This document shows positions 1-7,877 of a stretch of DNA of 64,000 bases, piece by piece. Each line of letters opens with the position of its first letter. The first letter of the stretch is position 1. The position numbers were made by a program, and so were the translations under genes. The notes below the pieces were generated by a model, which was given only the letters and a program-made list of their open reading frames with translations, was not told the origin of the DNA and made no database searches. Source of the DNA: JADJEK01 sp052034255 (GTDB lineage: Bacteria > Planctomycetota > B15-G4 > JADJEK01); NCBI GenBank assembly GCA_052034255.1, contig JBPOIU010000007.1, positions 103,241 to 167,240 on the forward strand, written 5' to 3'.

Positions 1-300
1 CGCCGCGCGCTGAAGAAGACCGCGCAGCTGACGATGCAGGCCGGCGCGCTCGGCGTGAAGATCAAGATCTCCGGTCGCCTCGGTGGCGCCGAGATGTCTC
101 GCGTCGAGACCATCGCGTTCGGCTCCGTGCCGCTGTCCAGCTTGCGCGCGGAAGTCGACTACGGCTTCGCCGAGGCCAAGACGACGTACGGCGTCATCGG
201 CATCAAGTGCTGGGTGTACAAGGGCATGATCGCCCCGCAAGAGAAGCAGAAGCCCGAGGCCGGTCGGACCGTGGAGGTGGCGCATGGCGATGATGCCTAA
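1..300 (+). CDS. rpsC: Ribosomal protein S3, C-terminal part (5' end outside window)
   Basis: Only the last 99 codons are present; the reading frame is open from base 1. The segment matches the C-terminal KH/S3-C region: RRALKKTAQLTMQAG, then the family signature SGRLGGAEMSR, then TTYGVIGIKCWVYKG. S3 sits at the mRNA entry site of the 30S subunit. The gene is followed by rplP with a 17-nt overlap, the normal S10-operon order. Confidence 0.96.
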   Translation, partial: RRALKKTAQLTMQAGALGVKIKISGRLGGAEMSRVETIAFGSVPLSSLRAEVDYGFAEAKTTYGVIGIKCWVYKGMIAPQEKQKPEAGRTVEVAHGDDA

Positions 301-697
301 ACGCGTTCTGCACCGAAAGCAGCAGCGCGGCAGGATCAAGGGCAACGCGACTCGCGGCAACACCGTCGAGTTCGGCGAAGTCGGTCTGCAGTCGATGGAA
401 GGTGGTTGGTTGTCGGCGCGCCAGATCGAGGCCGGCCGTGTCGCGATCTCGCGTTCGGTGCCCGGAGCCAAGGTCTACATCCGCGTGTTCCCGCACAAGC
501 CGATCACGGGCATTCCGCTCGAAACACGTATGGGTAAGGGCAAGGGTGAACCCGAGTACTACGCCGCGGTGATCAAGCCCGGCACGGTGCTGTTCGAGAT
601 CGGCGGCGTGCCGGAGGCGGAGGCGCATCTGGCGCTGAACCGCGCGGTGCACAAGATGCCGATCCGTTGCCGGCTCGTTCGACGGAGGCACGTCTGA
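284..697 (+). CDS. rplP: Ribosomal protein L16
   Basis: A 137-residue 50S protein of normal family length that binds 23S rRNA near the A site. It has the N-terminal MPKRVLHRKQQRGR signature and the central VFPHKPITGIPLETRMGKGK block. The ATG at 284 is preceded by GGAGGTGG at 273-280, a strong ribosome-binding site lying inside the end of rpsC. ATGs at 290 and 293 are alternatives that would trim two or three residues. Confidence 0.97.
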   Translation: MAMMPKRVLHRKQQRGRIKGNATRGNTVEFGEVGLQSMEGGWLSARQIEAGRVAISRSVPGAKVYIRVFPHKPITGIPLETRMGKGKGEPEYYAAVIKPGTVLFEIGGVPEAEAHLALNRAVHKMPIRCRLVRRRHV

Positions 698-921
698 TGG
701 CATCGAAGCAGATGAAAGAGCTGACGCAGAAGGACGACAAAGAACTCCTTCTGGACCTGCAGGCCAAGAAGAAGGAACTCTTCGACCTGCGCTTCCGCTC
801 GACGACCGAGAAGTTGAGCAGTCCCGCGAAGTTCGAGCTGTTGCGTCGTGACATCGCGCGGATCAAGACCGTCATGCGGCAGCGCGAACTCGCGAATGCC
901 GGCGCCGGAGACACGAAATGA
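697..921 (+). CDS. rpmC: Ribosomal protein L29
   Basis: A 74-residue 50S protein located near the peptide exit tunnel. It shows the L29 helical hairpin (MKELTQKDDKELLLDL, then RFRSTTEKLSSPAKFELLRR, then the KTVMRQRE end). The ATG at 697 shares one base with the rplP stop and follows GACGGAGG at 681-688. An in-frame ATG at 667 would add ten residues inside rplP and is less likely. Confidence 0.95.
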   Translation: MASKQMKELTQKDDKELLLDLQAKKKELFDLRFRSTTEKLSSPAKFELLRRDIARIKTVMRQRELANAGAGDTK

Positions 922-1259
922 GCGAACCGTCGACTACCGCCGCGCGCCGCATCGTGCGCAAGCAAGGCGTCGTCGTCTCCGCCAAGATGGCGAAGACGAT
1001 CGTCGTGCGCATCGATCGCATGGTGCGCCACGCGAAGTACAAGAAGATCATCCGCCGCACGACGAAGGCGTACGCGCACGACGAGAATCGCGCCGCCCGC
1101 GAGGGTGACGTCGTCGAGATCGAGTTCACCCGCCCGCTGTCGAAGAACAAGCGCTGGGTGCTCGTGAAGGTCCTGAAGAAGGGCCCGGAGTGGAAGGCTG
1201 AGGAAGCCGCTCTCGACGCCGCCGCGGTCGCCGCCGCAACCGGAGGCGAGAAGTCATGA
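918..1259 (+). CDS. rpsQ: Ribosomal protein S17
   Basis: A 113-residue 30S protein with an OB fold, recognised by GVVVSAKMAKTIVVRIDR and the later YAHDEN and GDVVEIEFTRPLSKNKRW blocks. It is longer than the usual 80-90 residues because of an alanine-rich C-terminal tail of about 25 residues that runs into rplN. Both junctions overlap by 4 nt (ATGA), which suggests translational coupling. Confidence 0.95.
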   Translation: MSEPSTTAARRIVRKQGVVVSAKMAKTIVVRIDRMVRHAKYKKIIRRTTKAYAHDENRAAREGDVVEIEFTRPLSKNKRWVLVKVLKKGPEWKAEEAALDAAAVAAATGGEKS

Positions 1260-1624
1260 TCCAAGAGCAGACGATGCTCGACGTCGCGGACAACACCGGC
1301 GCGAAGCTCGTGTGTTGCTTCAAGGTGCTCGGCGGCACGCGTCGCCGCTATGCGCGCATCGGCGACATCGTGATCGGCTCGGTGAAGAAGGCGCTCCCGT
1401 CCGGCGACGTCAAGAAGGGCGACGTCGTGCGCGGAGTGATCGTTCGCACCCGGCAAGCGATGAAGCGCGAGGACGGTTCGTACGTCCGGTTCGACCGCAA
1501 CGCGATCGTGTTGCTCGACAAGGACGACAACCCGCGCGGCACGCGCATCTTCGGCGCCGTGGCGCGTGAGCTGCGCTCGAAGAACTTCATGAAGATCATT
1601 TCCCTCGCATCCGAGGTGGTCTGA
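1256..1624 (+). CDS. rplN: Ribosomal protein L14
   Basis: A 122-residue protein of exact family length, with the conserved start MIQEQTMLDVADNTGAKL and C-terminal RELRSKNFMKIISLASEVV. It binds 23S rRNA at the subunit interface (bridge B8 with helix 14 of 16S). It overlaps rpsQ by 4 nt and is followed by rplX after 2 nt. Confidence 0.97.
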   Translation: MIQEQTMLDVADNTGAKLVCCFKVLGGTRRRYARIGDIVIGSVKKALPSGDVKKGDVVRGVIVRTRQAMKREDGSYVRFDRNAIVLLDKDDNPRGTRIFGAVARELRSKNFMKIISLASEVV

Positions 1625-1626
1625 CG

Positions 1627-1998
1627 ATGGGCGCTCGCGGTTTCAAGAAGTTGAAGGCGCTTCGTCGCGCCGAGTGCAAGCACACGACGCCGGTGATCCG
1701 CAAGGACGACAAGGTCCAGGTCATGGCGGGTGACGACAAGGGCAAGATCGGCCGCGTTCTGCGCGTGCTGGTCTCGCGCGAGCGCGTCGTCGTGGAAGGC
1801 GCGAACATGATCTTCCGCCACATGAAGCGATCGCAGCAGAACCCTCAGGGTGGCCGCGTCGAACGCGAGGGCACGCTGCACGTTTCGAACGTGTTGCTGT
1901 TCTGCGAGAAGTGCAACAAGGGCGGTCGCGTCCGCATGGAAATCGCGGACGGGAAGAAGACCCGCGTGTGCGTGAAGTGCGGAAGCAAGGCTGGCTGA
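1627..1998 (+). CDS. rplX: Ribosomal protein L24 with C-terminal zinc-ribbon motif
   Basis: A 123-residue assembly-initiator protein of the 50S subunit. The KOW motif region is KDDKVQVMAGDDKGKIGRVLRV (positions about 27-48). The C-terminus carries two CxxC pairs, CEKC and CVKC, separated by about 16 residues. This arrangement can bind zinc and occurs in part of the L24 family. Position between rplN and rplE is canonical. Confidence 0.95.
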   Translation: MGARGFKKLKALRRAECKHTTPVIRKDDKVQVMAGDDKGKIGRVLRVLVSRERVVVEGANMIFRHMKRSQQNPQGGRVEREGTLHVSNVLLFCEKCNKGGRVRMEIADGKKTRVCVKCGSKAG

Positions 1999-2017
1999 TC
2001 GAGATCGGTTGACGACG

Positions 2018-2722
2018 ATGGCGAACAAGAACGACAAGAACGAAGCCGCCGACAAGGCCCGCGCGCAAGCCGACAAGGCTCGCGGTCAGGCCGAGAAGGC
2101 GAAGCAACAGGCCGCGAAAGAGAAGGCTGCGGCCGAGAAGGCCGCCGGGAAACCGTCGGCTCCGGCCGAGCCCGCTCCGACGCCGCGCCTGTGGCTGAAG
2201 TACGAGAACGACGTGCTGCCGAAGCTCCGGGAACGATTCGGGATCTCGAATCGCTTCGCGCTGCCGCGGCTGGCGAAGGTCGTCGTCAACATGGGCGTCG
2301 GCAAGGCCCGCGAGAACAAGGCCGTGCTCGAGACCGCGGTCGCCGACCTCGGCAAGATCACGGGCCAGAAGCCGAAGATCACGCGCGCGAAGAAGGCCAT
2401 CTCCGGCTTCCGTCTGCGCGAAGGCATGCCGATCGGCTGCTGCGTGACGCTGCGCGGCAAGCGCATGTACGAGTTCCTGGATCGGCTCATCTCGGTCGCC
2501 ATCCCCCGTATCAAGGACTTCCGTGGACTGAAGCGGAAGGCCTTCGACGGTCGCGGCAACTACTCGATGGGCTTGGCCGAGCAGACGGTGTTCCCCGAGA
2601 TCGAAGTCGACAAGCTGACCTCGATCCAGGGCATGGACATCACGATCTGCTCGAACGCCGGCGATGACGCCAAGGCCGAAGCGTTGCTCGAAGCGCTCGG
2701 CATGCCGTTCCGCGACAAGTAA
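2018..2722 (+). CDS. rplE: Ribosomal protein L5 with an alanine/lysine-rich N-terminal extension
   Basis: The body from about residue 55 onward is a normal L5, which binds 5S rRNA in the central protuberance: LPKLRERFGISNRFALPRLA, VVVNMGVGKA, KITRAKKAISGFRLREG, and the FPEIEVDKL end. The first 55 residues (from ATG 2018) are unusual: repeats of DKARAQADKARGQAEKAK type, predicted helical or coiled coil, then a proline-rich hinge. Typical L5 has about 180 residues; this has 234. A TTG at 2009 is a possible earlier start. No strong Shine-Dalgarno site is seen. The extension shares codon style with the operon, so it does not look foreign. Confidence 0.95.
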   Translation: MANKNDKNEAADKARAQADKARGQAEKAKQQAAKEKAAAEKAAGKPSAPAEPAPTPRLWLKYENDVLPKLRERFGISNRFALPRLAKVVVNMGVGKARENKAVLETAVADLGKITGQKPKITRAKKAISGFRLREGMPIGCCVTLRGKRMYEFLDRLISVAIPRIKDFRGLKRKAFDGRGNYSMGLAEQTVFPEIEVDKLTSIQGMDITICSNAGDDAKAEALLEALGMPFRDK

Positions 2723-2751
2723 ACCGAACCCGAACACACGAGGATCGATCC

Positions 2752-2937
2752 GTGGGCAAGACCAGTTGGATGTACCGGGCGTCGCAGCCCTCGAAGTTCA
2801 AGACGCGCGCCAAGACGCGCTGCACGTTGTGCGGTCGTTCGCACGCCGTGTATCGCAAGTTCGGCGTCTGCCGCTTGTGCTTCCGCAAGCTCGCGCACAA
2901 GGGCGAGATTCCGGGCGTCCGCAAGGCTTCTTGGTGA
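2752..2937 (+). CDS. rpsN: Ribosomal protein S14, short zinc-binding type
   Basis: A 61-residue S14 of the short zinc-containing class. Cysteines form CTLC and CRLC pairs around positions 24-43, followed by the conserved FRKLAHKGEIPGVRKASW end. It initiates with GTG at 2752 after a GAGGA element. S14 is a late-assembling 30S protein. The presence of the zinc form here means a zinc-independent paralogue, if any, would lie elsewhere. Confidence 0.97.
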   Translation: MGKTSWMYRASQPSKFKTRAKTRCTLCGRSHAVYRKFGVCRLCFRKLAHKGEIPGVRKASW

Positions 2938-2959
2938 TCGGTTCGGAAGGGCAATACCA

Positions 2960-3358
2960 ATGACGATGACCGATCCAGTCGCCGACCTGCTGACCCGCAT
3001 CCGTAACGGCGCGCGCGTGCGCAAGCGCATCGTCGACGTCCCGACCTCGAAGTTGAAGGTCGCGATCGCCGACGTGTTGAAGCGCGAGGGTTTCCTCGAA
3101 GGCTACGAACTCGTCGCCGACGGTCTGCGCGGCACGCTGCGTCTGAAGTTGCGCTACGACGAAGACGGCGTCTCCGCGATCACGGAGATCACTCGGGATT
3201 CGAAGCCGGGTCGTCGTCTGTACGCCAAGTTCTCCGCTCTGCCGCGAGTCCGCGGTGGTCTCGGAGTGTCGATCGTGTCGACGCCGCGTGGCGTCCTGTC
3301 GGATCGCGAAGCTCGCCTGCAGAAGGTGGGCGGCGAGATCCTGTGTTCGGTGTACTGA
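2960..3358 (+). CDS. rpsH: Ribosomal protein S8
   Basis: A 132-residue 30S central-domain protein with the conserved N-terminus TDPVADLLTRIRNGARVRK and the C-terminal GGLGVSIVSTPRGVLSDREAR block that contacts 16S helix 21. The length is normal. In other bacteria S8 represses its own operon by binding mRNA near rplE; no such site was examined here. It precedes rplF by 10 nt. Confidence 0.97.
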   Translation: MTMTDPVADLLTRIRNGARVRKRIVDVPTSKLKVAIADVLKREGFLEGYELVADGLRGTLRLKLRYDEDGVSAITEITRDSKPGRRLYAKFSALPRVRGGLGVSIVSTPRGVLSDREARLQKVGGEILCSVY

Positions 3359-3368
3359 GGAGCGAACC

Positions 3369-3923
3369 GTGTCGCGGATCGGAAAGAAGCCCGTCCAGCT
3401 TCCGAGTGGCGTGAGCGCAGCCTTCAGCGGCCGCGAACTCGTCGTCTCCAAGGGCAACGTCAAGCTCACGCAGTGGGTCGACCCGGCGATCGACGTCAGC
3501 GTCGCCAACGGCTCGATCGTGTTCGACCGCAAGTCGGACGATCGTCGGCACAAGCAGCTCCACGGCCTGTACCGCGCGATCGCGAACAACATGGTCGACG
3601 GGCTGGTCAAGCCGTTCGAGAAGCGCCTGCAGATCGTCGGCGTCGGCTTCGGCGCGAAGGTCCTCGGCAAGGACTACGTCGAGATGACGCTCGGCTTCGC
3701 GAACGCGATCAAGGTCAAGATCCCGGCCGGCATCACCGTGACGACGCCGGACGCGACGAACATCGTCATCACGGGCGCCGACCGTCAAAAGGTCGGGCAA
3801 CTCGCGGCCGAGCTCCGCAAGTTGCGCAAGCCGGAACCCTACAAGGGCAAGGGCGTCCGCTACATCGATGAAGTGGTCAAGCGCAAGGCCGGCAAGGCCG
3901 TCGGCGCGGGTGCGGGCGGCTGA
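3369..3923 (+). CDS. rplF: Ribosomal protein L6
   Basis: A 184-residue 50S protein near the GTPase-associated centre. It begins SRIGKKPVQLPSGV and ends with the signature PEPYKGKGVRYIDEVVKRKAG. GTG at 3369 is chosen because it gives the family N-terminus directly and follows a GAGGAGCG ribosome-binding site. The frame is open further upstream, but that part overlaps rpsH and has no L6 similarity. Confidence 0.96.
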   Translation: MSRIGKKPVQLPSGVSAAFSGRELVVSKGNVKLTQWVDPAIDVSVANGSIVFDRKSDDRRHKQLHGLYRAIANNMVDGLVKPFEKRLQIVGVGFGAKVLGKDYVEMTLGFANAIKVKIPAGITVTTPDATNIVITGADRQKVGQLAAELRKLRKPEPYKGKGVRYIDEVVKRKAGKAVGAGAGG

Positions 3924-3952
3924 GCCGCTTCGCGCACAGGAAAACGAGAACC

Positions 3953-4324
3953 ATGGCAAACAAGCAAGTCGATCTTCAGCGAAAGCGCGAGCGCAAGGCC
4001 TCGGGTGTCCGCGCCGGTGTGCGTGGGACGGCGGCGAAGCCGCGCCTGTCGGTGTTCCGCTCGAGCAAGTTCGTGTACTGCCAGGCGATCGACGACGTCG
4101 CCGGGAGCACCTTGGCGGCAGCGTCCGACAAGGAGAAGGAACTGTCCGCGGCGTGCGCGGACCTACCGAAGAGCGAATCCGCGAAGCGCGTCGGCCAAGA
4201 GATCGCGAAGCGTCTGCTCGCGAAGGGCATCGAGCGCGTCGTGTTCGATCGCGGTTGGTACAAGTATCACGGCCGCGTGAAGGCCCTGGCGGATGCAGCT
4301 CGCGAGAGCGGCCTCAAGTTCTGA
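3953..4324 (+). CDS. rplR: Ribosomal protein L18
   Basis: A 123-residue 5S rRNA-binding protein of the central protuberance. Diagnostic segments are KPRLSVFRSSKFVYCQAIDD near residue 25 and the C-terminal FDRGWYKYHGRVKALADAAR. Length is normal. It follows rplF and precedes rpsE in the usual spc order. Confidence 0.96.
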   Translation: MANKQVDLQRKRERKASGVRAGVRGTAAKPRLSVFRSSKFVYCQAIDDVAGSTLAAASDKEKELSAACADLPKSESAKRVGQEIAKRLLAKGIERVVFDRGWYKYHGRVKALADAARESGLKF

Positions 4325-4328
4325 CGGG

Positions 4329-4823
4329 ATGACGATGGCGACCGAAGCGAACACCCCAATCTATTTCGAAGAAGCCGTGGTCAAGGTCAACCGATCCGCC
4401 AAGGTCGTGAAGGGCGGACGTCGGTTCTCCTTCTCGGCACTGGTCGTGATCGGCAACCGTGATGGGTCGATCGGACTCGGCTTCGGCAAGGCCAAGGAAG
4501 TCCCGTCGGCGGTCCAGAAGGCCGTGAAGCACGCGCGCAAGGACTTGAAGCGTGTGCCGCGCATGGGTTCGACGATCCCGCATCCGGTGGTCGGTCGATT
4601 CGGCGCCGCGCGCATCAAGCTCATCCCGGCCGCCCCGGGTACCGGCATCATCGCGGGAGCTTCTGCCCGCGCCGTGCTCGAGTACGCCGGCATCACCGAC
4701 ATCCTGACGAAGTCGCTCGGTTCGACGAACCCGGTGAACCTCGTGAAGGCCACGATGGACGGGCTCATGCAGCTGCGCTCGCGTGGCGACACCGAGAAGC
4801 TGCGCGGAGTGAAGCTGTCATGA
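4329..4823 (+). CDS. rpsE: Ribosomal protein S5
   Basis: A 164-residue 30S protein at the mRNA entry channel, involved in decoding accuracy. It has the double-stranded RNA-binding N-domain (VVKVNRSAKVVKGGRRFSF) and the RVPRMGSTIPHPVVGRFGAA and AAPGTGIIAGASARAVLEYAG blocks. ATG 4329 is only 4 nt after the rplR stop; ATG 4335 is an alternative. The next gene is rplO with no rpmD (L30) between them, a gap from the canonical order. Confidence 0.96.
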   Translation: MTMATEANTPIYFEEAVVKVNRSAKVVKGGRRFSFSALVVIGNRDGSIGLGFGKAKEVPSAVQKAVKHARKDLKRVPRMGSTIPHPVVGRFGAARIKLIPAAPGTGIIAGASARAVLEYAGITDILTKSLGSTNPVNLVKATMDGLMQLRSRGDTEKLRGVKLS

Positions 4824-5269
4824 ACTTGAACGACATCCTGAAGGCCGGACCCAAGTTCGAACTCAAGCGTCGCGTCGGTCGCGGCGTCGGTTCGGGAATG
4901 GGCAAGACCTCGACCCGCGGCCAAAAGGGCCACGGCGCCCGCGAATCGTTCCACGGCAAGCTCGGCTTCGAAGGCGGTCAGATGCCGCTGTTCCGCCGCT
5001 TGCCGAAGCGTGGCTTCAACAACAAGCGCTTCCGCACCGAATACTCGACGATCAACGTCGGCGACCTCAACGAGACGTTCAAGAGCGGCGACGAGGTCTC
5101 GATCGAGATCTTGCGCGCGCGCGGCCTGATCAACTCGGGTCCGGACGAGCTGAAAGTGCTCGGCGGCGGCGAGTTGAAGATCAAGTTGACCGTGAAGGCC
5201 TGCAAGTTCACGGGCACCGCGTCGCAGAAGATCGAAGGCGCTGGCGGGAAGGCGGAGCAGATCTCGTGA
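4820..5269 (+). CDS. rplO: Ribosomal protein L15
   Basis: A 149-residue 50S assembly protein with the glycine-rich N-terminal signature RRVGRGVGSGMGKTSTRGQKG and the conserved EGGQMPLFRRLPKRGF block. It overlaps rpsE by 4 nt (ATGA) and secY by 4 nt (GTGA), so translation of these three genes is probably coupled. Confidence 0.97.
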   Translation: MNLNDILKAGPKFELKRRVGRGVGSGMGKTSTRGQKGHGARESFHGKLGFEGGQMPLFRRLPKRGFNNKRFRTEYSTINVGDLNETFKSGDEVSIEILRARGLINSGPDELKVLGGGELKIKLTVKACKFTGTASQKIEGAGGKAEQIS

Positions 5270-6612
5270 CGTCCGGCTTCCTGAACATCTTCCGCATCCC
5301 TGAACTCCGGCGGAAGCTGTGGGTCACGATCGGGTTGTTGGCGGTCTACCGGCTGGGATTCCACATCCCGGTGCCGGGCGCCAGCTACGAGGGCATCAAG
5401 TCCGCGGTCGGCGACCAGAACTTCGTGTTCGGCATCATGAACTCGTTGACGGGCGGCGCGCTCGGCAACTTCGTGGTGTTCGCGCTCGGCGTGATGCCGT
5501 ACATCTCGGCATCGATCATCTTCTCGATGCTGACGAAGGTGGTACCGGCACTCGAAGCTCTGCAGAAGGAAGGCGCCGTCGGCGTCAAGAAGATCAATCA
5601 GTACACGCGGTGGGCGACGATCCCGATCTGCATCGTGCAGTCACTGTTCGTCATCCACGGAATGATGATCCCTGCCGCTCAAGCGAACGGCACGATCGTC
5701 GACCCCGACTTCATCGGCGGCGGCTTCACCCAGTTCGGCTGGGAGATGGCGCTGATCCTGACGTTCACGTGCGGCACGCTGTTCATGATGTGGCTCGGTG
5801 AACAGATCACCGAGAACGGCATCGGCAACGGCATCTCGCTGATCATCATGGCCGGTATCGTCGCCGACTACCCGACGCAGTACTCGCGACTGCACAAGGT
5901 GCTCGAACCGACCGAGCGCTGGCAGATGCTGATCACGCTGATGGTGTTGTTCCTGATCATCGTGCTCGGAATCGTCTACGTCACGAAGGGGCAGAGACGG
6001 ATCCCCGTCACGCATGCCAAGCACGTGAAGGGACGACGCGTCTACGGTCCCCAGAAGTCGTACCTGCCGCTGCGCATCAACCAGGCCAACGTCATGCCGA
6101 TCATCTTCGCGAACGCGTTGATGGTCGTGCCGCACGCGCTGGCTCAGGTCCCCGGCCTCGGCTGGCTCGATACGACGTTCCGTTGGGGCAGCTTCTGGTG
6201 GGTGGCCACCGAAAGCGCTTTGATCTTCTTCTTCTCGTTCTTCTGGACGGCGTTGATCTTCCAGCCGAACGAGATCGCGAACAACTTGAAGGAGTACGGC
6301 GGCTTCGTGCCGGGTCTCCGTCCGGGCAAGCGCACGGCGGAAGAACTGGAACGCATCATGGTGCGGATCACGCTCGTCGGAGCGGCGTTCCTGACCGTGC
6401 TGTCGTTGCTGCCGTTGCTCGTCACGGCGCGCATCCCGGAGTTGCCGGCGAACCTCGCGGCGAACCTGGGTAGCACGTCGATCCTCATCACGGTGGGTGT
6501 CGCCCTCGACCTCGTCGACAAGGTGAACGCGCACGTCGTGATGCGTAATTACGACGGTTTCATGGGTCCTGGTTCCGGTTCGGGTTCGTGGACGCGAGGG
6601 CGTCGCGGCTAG
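5266..6612 (+). CDS. secY: Preprotein translocase subunit SecY
   Basis: A 448-residue inner-membrane protein forming the Sec translocation channel. About ten hydrophobic segments are visible. Signatures include HIPVPGASYEG after the first membrane helix, the plug/TM2 region, GEQITENGIGNGISLIIMAGI (TM4-5 region), RINQANVMPIIFANALM, and NPNEIANNLKEYGGFVPG-like text near residue 340. The GTG start at 5266 overlaps the rplO stop. adk and map, which often follow secY, are absent. The C-terminus ends in an unusual Gly/Ser-rich GPGSGSGSWTRGRRG. Confidence 0.97.
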   Translation: MTSGFLNIFRIPELRRKLWVTIGLLAVYRLGFHIPVPGASYEGIKSAVGDQNFVFGIMNSLTGGALGNFVVFALGVMPYISASIIFSMLTKVVPALEALQKEGAVGVKKINQYTRWATIPICIVQSLFVIHGMMIPAAQANGTIVDPDFIGGGFTQFGWEMALILTFTCGTLFMMWLGEQITENGIGNGISLIIMAGIVADYPTQYSRLHKVLEPTERWQMLITLMVLFLIIVLGIVYVTKGQRRIPVTHAKHVKGRRVYGPQKSYLPLRINQANVMPIIFANALMVVPHALAQVPGLGWLDTTFRWGSFWWVATESALIFFFSFFWTALIFQPNEIANNLKEYGGFVPGLRPGKRTAEELERIMVRITLVGAAFLTVLSLLPLLVTARIPELPANLAANLGSTSILITVGVALDLVDKVNAHVVMRNYDGFMGPGSGSGSWTRGRRG

Positions 6613-6635
6613 CGCCGGGAAAGTTCAGGTAATCG

Positions 6636-6884
6636 ATGGCCGCAGATCGGGGTCGCAGACCCCCAAGTGTGGCAAAAGGTGATGCGATCCGAGTTCAGGC
6701 GACCGTGAAGGAAGCCCTTCCGAACGCCGTGTTCCGGGTTGCGTTGGAGAACGGTCACCTCGTGATCGCTCACGTGTCGGGCAAGATGCGGATGAACTTC
6801 ATCCGGATCCTCCCGGGCGACAAGGTGACGGTCGAGTTGTCTCCCTACGACTTGACCAAAGGCAGGATCGTGTACCGCGAGTAG
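6636..6884 (+). CDS. infA: Translation initiation factor IF-1
   Basis: A small OB-fold protein that binds the ribosomal A site during initiation. FRVALENGHLVIAHVSGKMR and the end DKVTVELSPYDLTKGRIVYRE are near-canonical. From ATG 6636 it has 82 residues with an arginine-rich N-terminal addition. A GTG at 6669 would give 71 residues, matching the family length, so the true start may be there. It lies directly behind secY, 23 nt away. Confidence 0.95.
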   Translation: MAADRGRRPPSVAKGDAIRVQATVKEALPNAVFRVALENGHLVIAHVSGKMRMNFIRILPGDKVTVELSPYDLTKGRIVYRE

Positions 6885-6905
6885 GCGGTACATGGAGGTA
6901 TCGCG

Positions 6906-7022
6906 GTGAAGGTTCGCGCATCGGTGCGACGGATTTGTGAGAACTGCAAGATCGTGCGGCGCCGCGGCGTCGTGCGTGTGATCTGTTCCGACGGCCGCCA
7001 CAAGCAGCGTCAGGGCAAGTAA
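6906..7022 (+). CDS. rpmJ: Ribosomal protein L36
   Basis: A 38-residue protein starting with GTG at 6906: KVRASVRRICENCKIVRRR, then GVVRVICSDGRHKQRQGK. The C-x2-C, C and H ligands of the zinc-binding L36 type are all present. GGAGGT at 6894-6899 is a strong ribosome-binding site at good spacing. Length and position between infA and rpsM are canonical. Confidence 0.96.
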   Translation: MKVRASVRRICENCKIVRRRGVVRVICSDGRHKQRQGK

Positions 7023-7034
7023 GGATCGATAAGC

Positions 7035-7415
7035 ATGCCTCGTCTCGTCGGTGTCGACATTCCCAACGACAAGCGCCTCGTGATCTCGCTGACGTACATC
7101 TACGGCGTCGGCAATCACACGGCGGCCCGCATCTGCCGTGAGCTGAACATCGACCCGAACATGCGGGCGAAGGACATCACGGAAGAAGAGGTCGCGCGCA
7201 TTGCCGGATTCCTCGACCGTCAGGTCCCGACCGAAGGTGGTCTCCGTCGCAAGATCGCGATGGACATCCAGCGTCTGAAGGAGATCGGCTGCTACCGCGG
7301 TTCGCGCCATCGGCGCAGCCTGCCGGCACGCGGTCAGCGCACGCGCACGAACGCGCGAACGCGCAAGGGTCCGAAGAAGACGGTGGCCGGCAAGAAGAGC
7401 GTGAAGGCCAAGTGA
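7035..7415 (+). CDS. rpsM: Ribosomal protein S13
   Basis: A 126-residue protein of the 30S head that contacts 50S (bridge B1) and the P-site tRNA. It has VDIPNDKRLVISLTYIYGVG with its helix-hairpin region and the basic C-terminal tail CYRGSRHRRSLPARGQRTR followed by TNARTRKGPKKTV. AAGGA precedes the ATG. Confidence 0.97.
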   Translation: MPRLVGVDIPNDKRLVISLTYIYGVGNHTAARICRELNIDPNMRAKDITEEEVARIAGFLDRQVPTEGGLRRKIAMDIQRLKEIGCYRGSRHRRSLPARGQRTRTNARTRKGPKKTVAGKKSVKAK

Positions 7416-7443
7416 TCGACGTGAACACGTCGGGAACGGAACG

Positions 7444-7860
7444 ATGAGCACGAACCCACAACAGGCCACCGGCGGATCGACGGGCGGCGCGAAGAAGAAG
7501 AAGATCCGTAAGGTCGCCGCGCGCGGAATCGCGCACGTGCAGGCCACGTTCAACAACACGATCGTCACGATCACCGATATGACCGGTGAGACGATCGCGT
7601 GGGCCTCGGCCGGCGCAGTCGGCTACAAGGGTTCGCGCAAGTCGACGCCGTTCGCTGCGCAACGCGCTGCCGAAAAGGCGGGCGAAAACGCCGTGAAGGC
7701 GGGCATGCGCGAAGTCGAAGTCCGCGTCAAGGGGCCGGGTGCCGGTCGCGAGTCCGCGATCCGTGCGCTGCAGGCGTCGGGGCTCTCGGTCAAGGCGATC
7801 GAAGACCGGACCCCGCTTCCCCACAATGGTTGCCGTCCGCGCAAGCGTCGTCGCGTCTAA
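7444..7860 (+). CDS. rpsK: Ribosomal protein S11
   Basis: A 138-residue 30S platform protein. Conserved blocks are GIAHVQATFNNTIVTITDMTG, ASAGAVGYKGSRKSTPFAAQ, and the C-terminal VKAIEDRTPLPHNGCRPRKRRRV. The N-terminal 20 residues are a low-complexity Thr/Gly/Lys leader, common in this protein. Confidence 0.97.
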   Translation: MSTNPQQATGGSTGGAKKKKIRKVAARGIAHVQATFNNTIVTITDMTGETIAWASAGAVGYKGSRKSTPFAAQRAAEKAGENAVKAGMREVEVRVKGPGAGRESAIRALQASGLSVKAIEDRTPLPHNGCRPRKRRRV

Positions 7861-7877
7861 GGCTGGAGTGATTCCGG

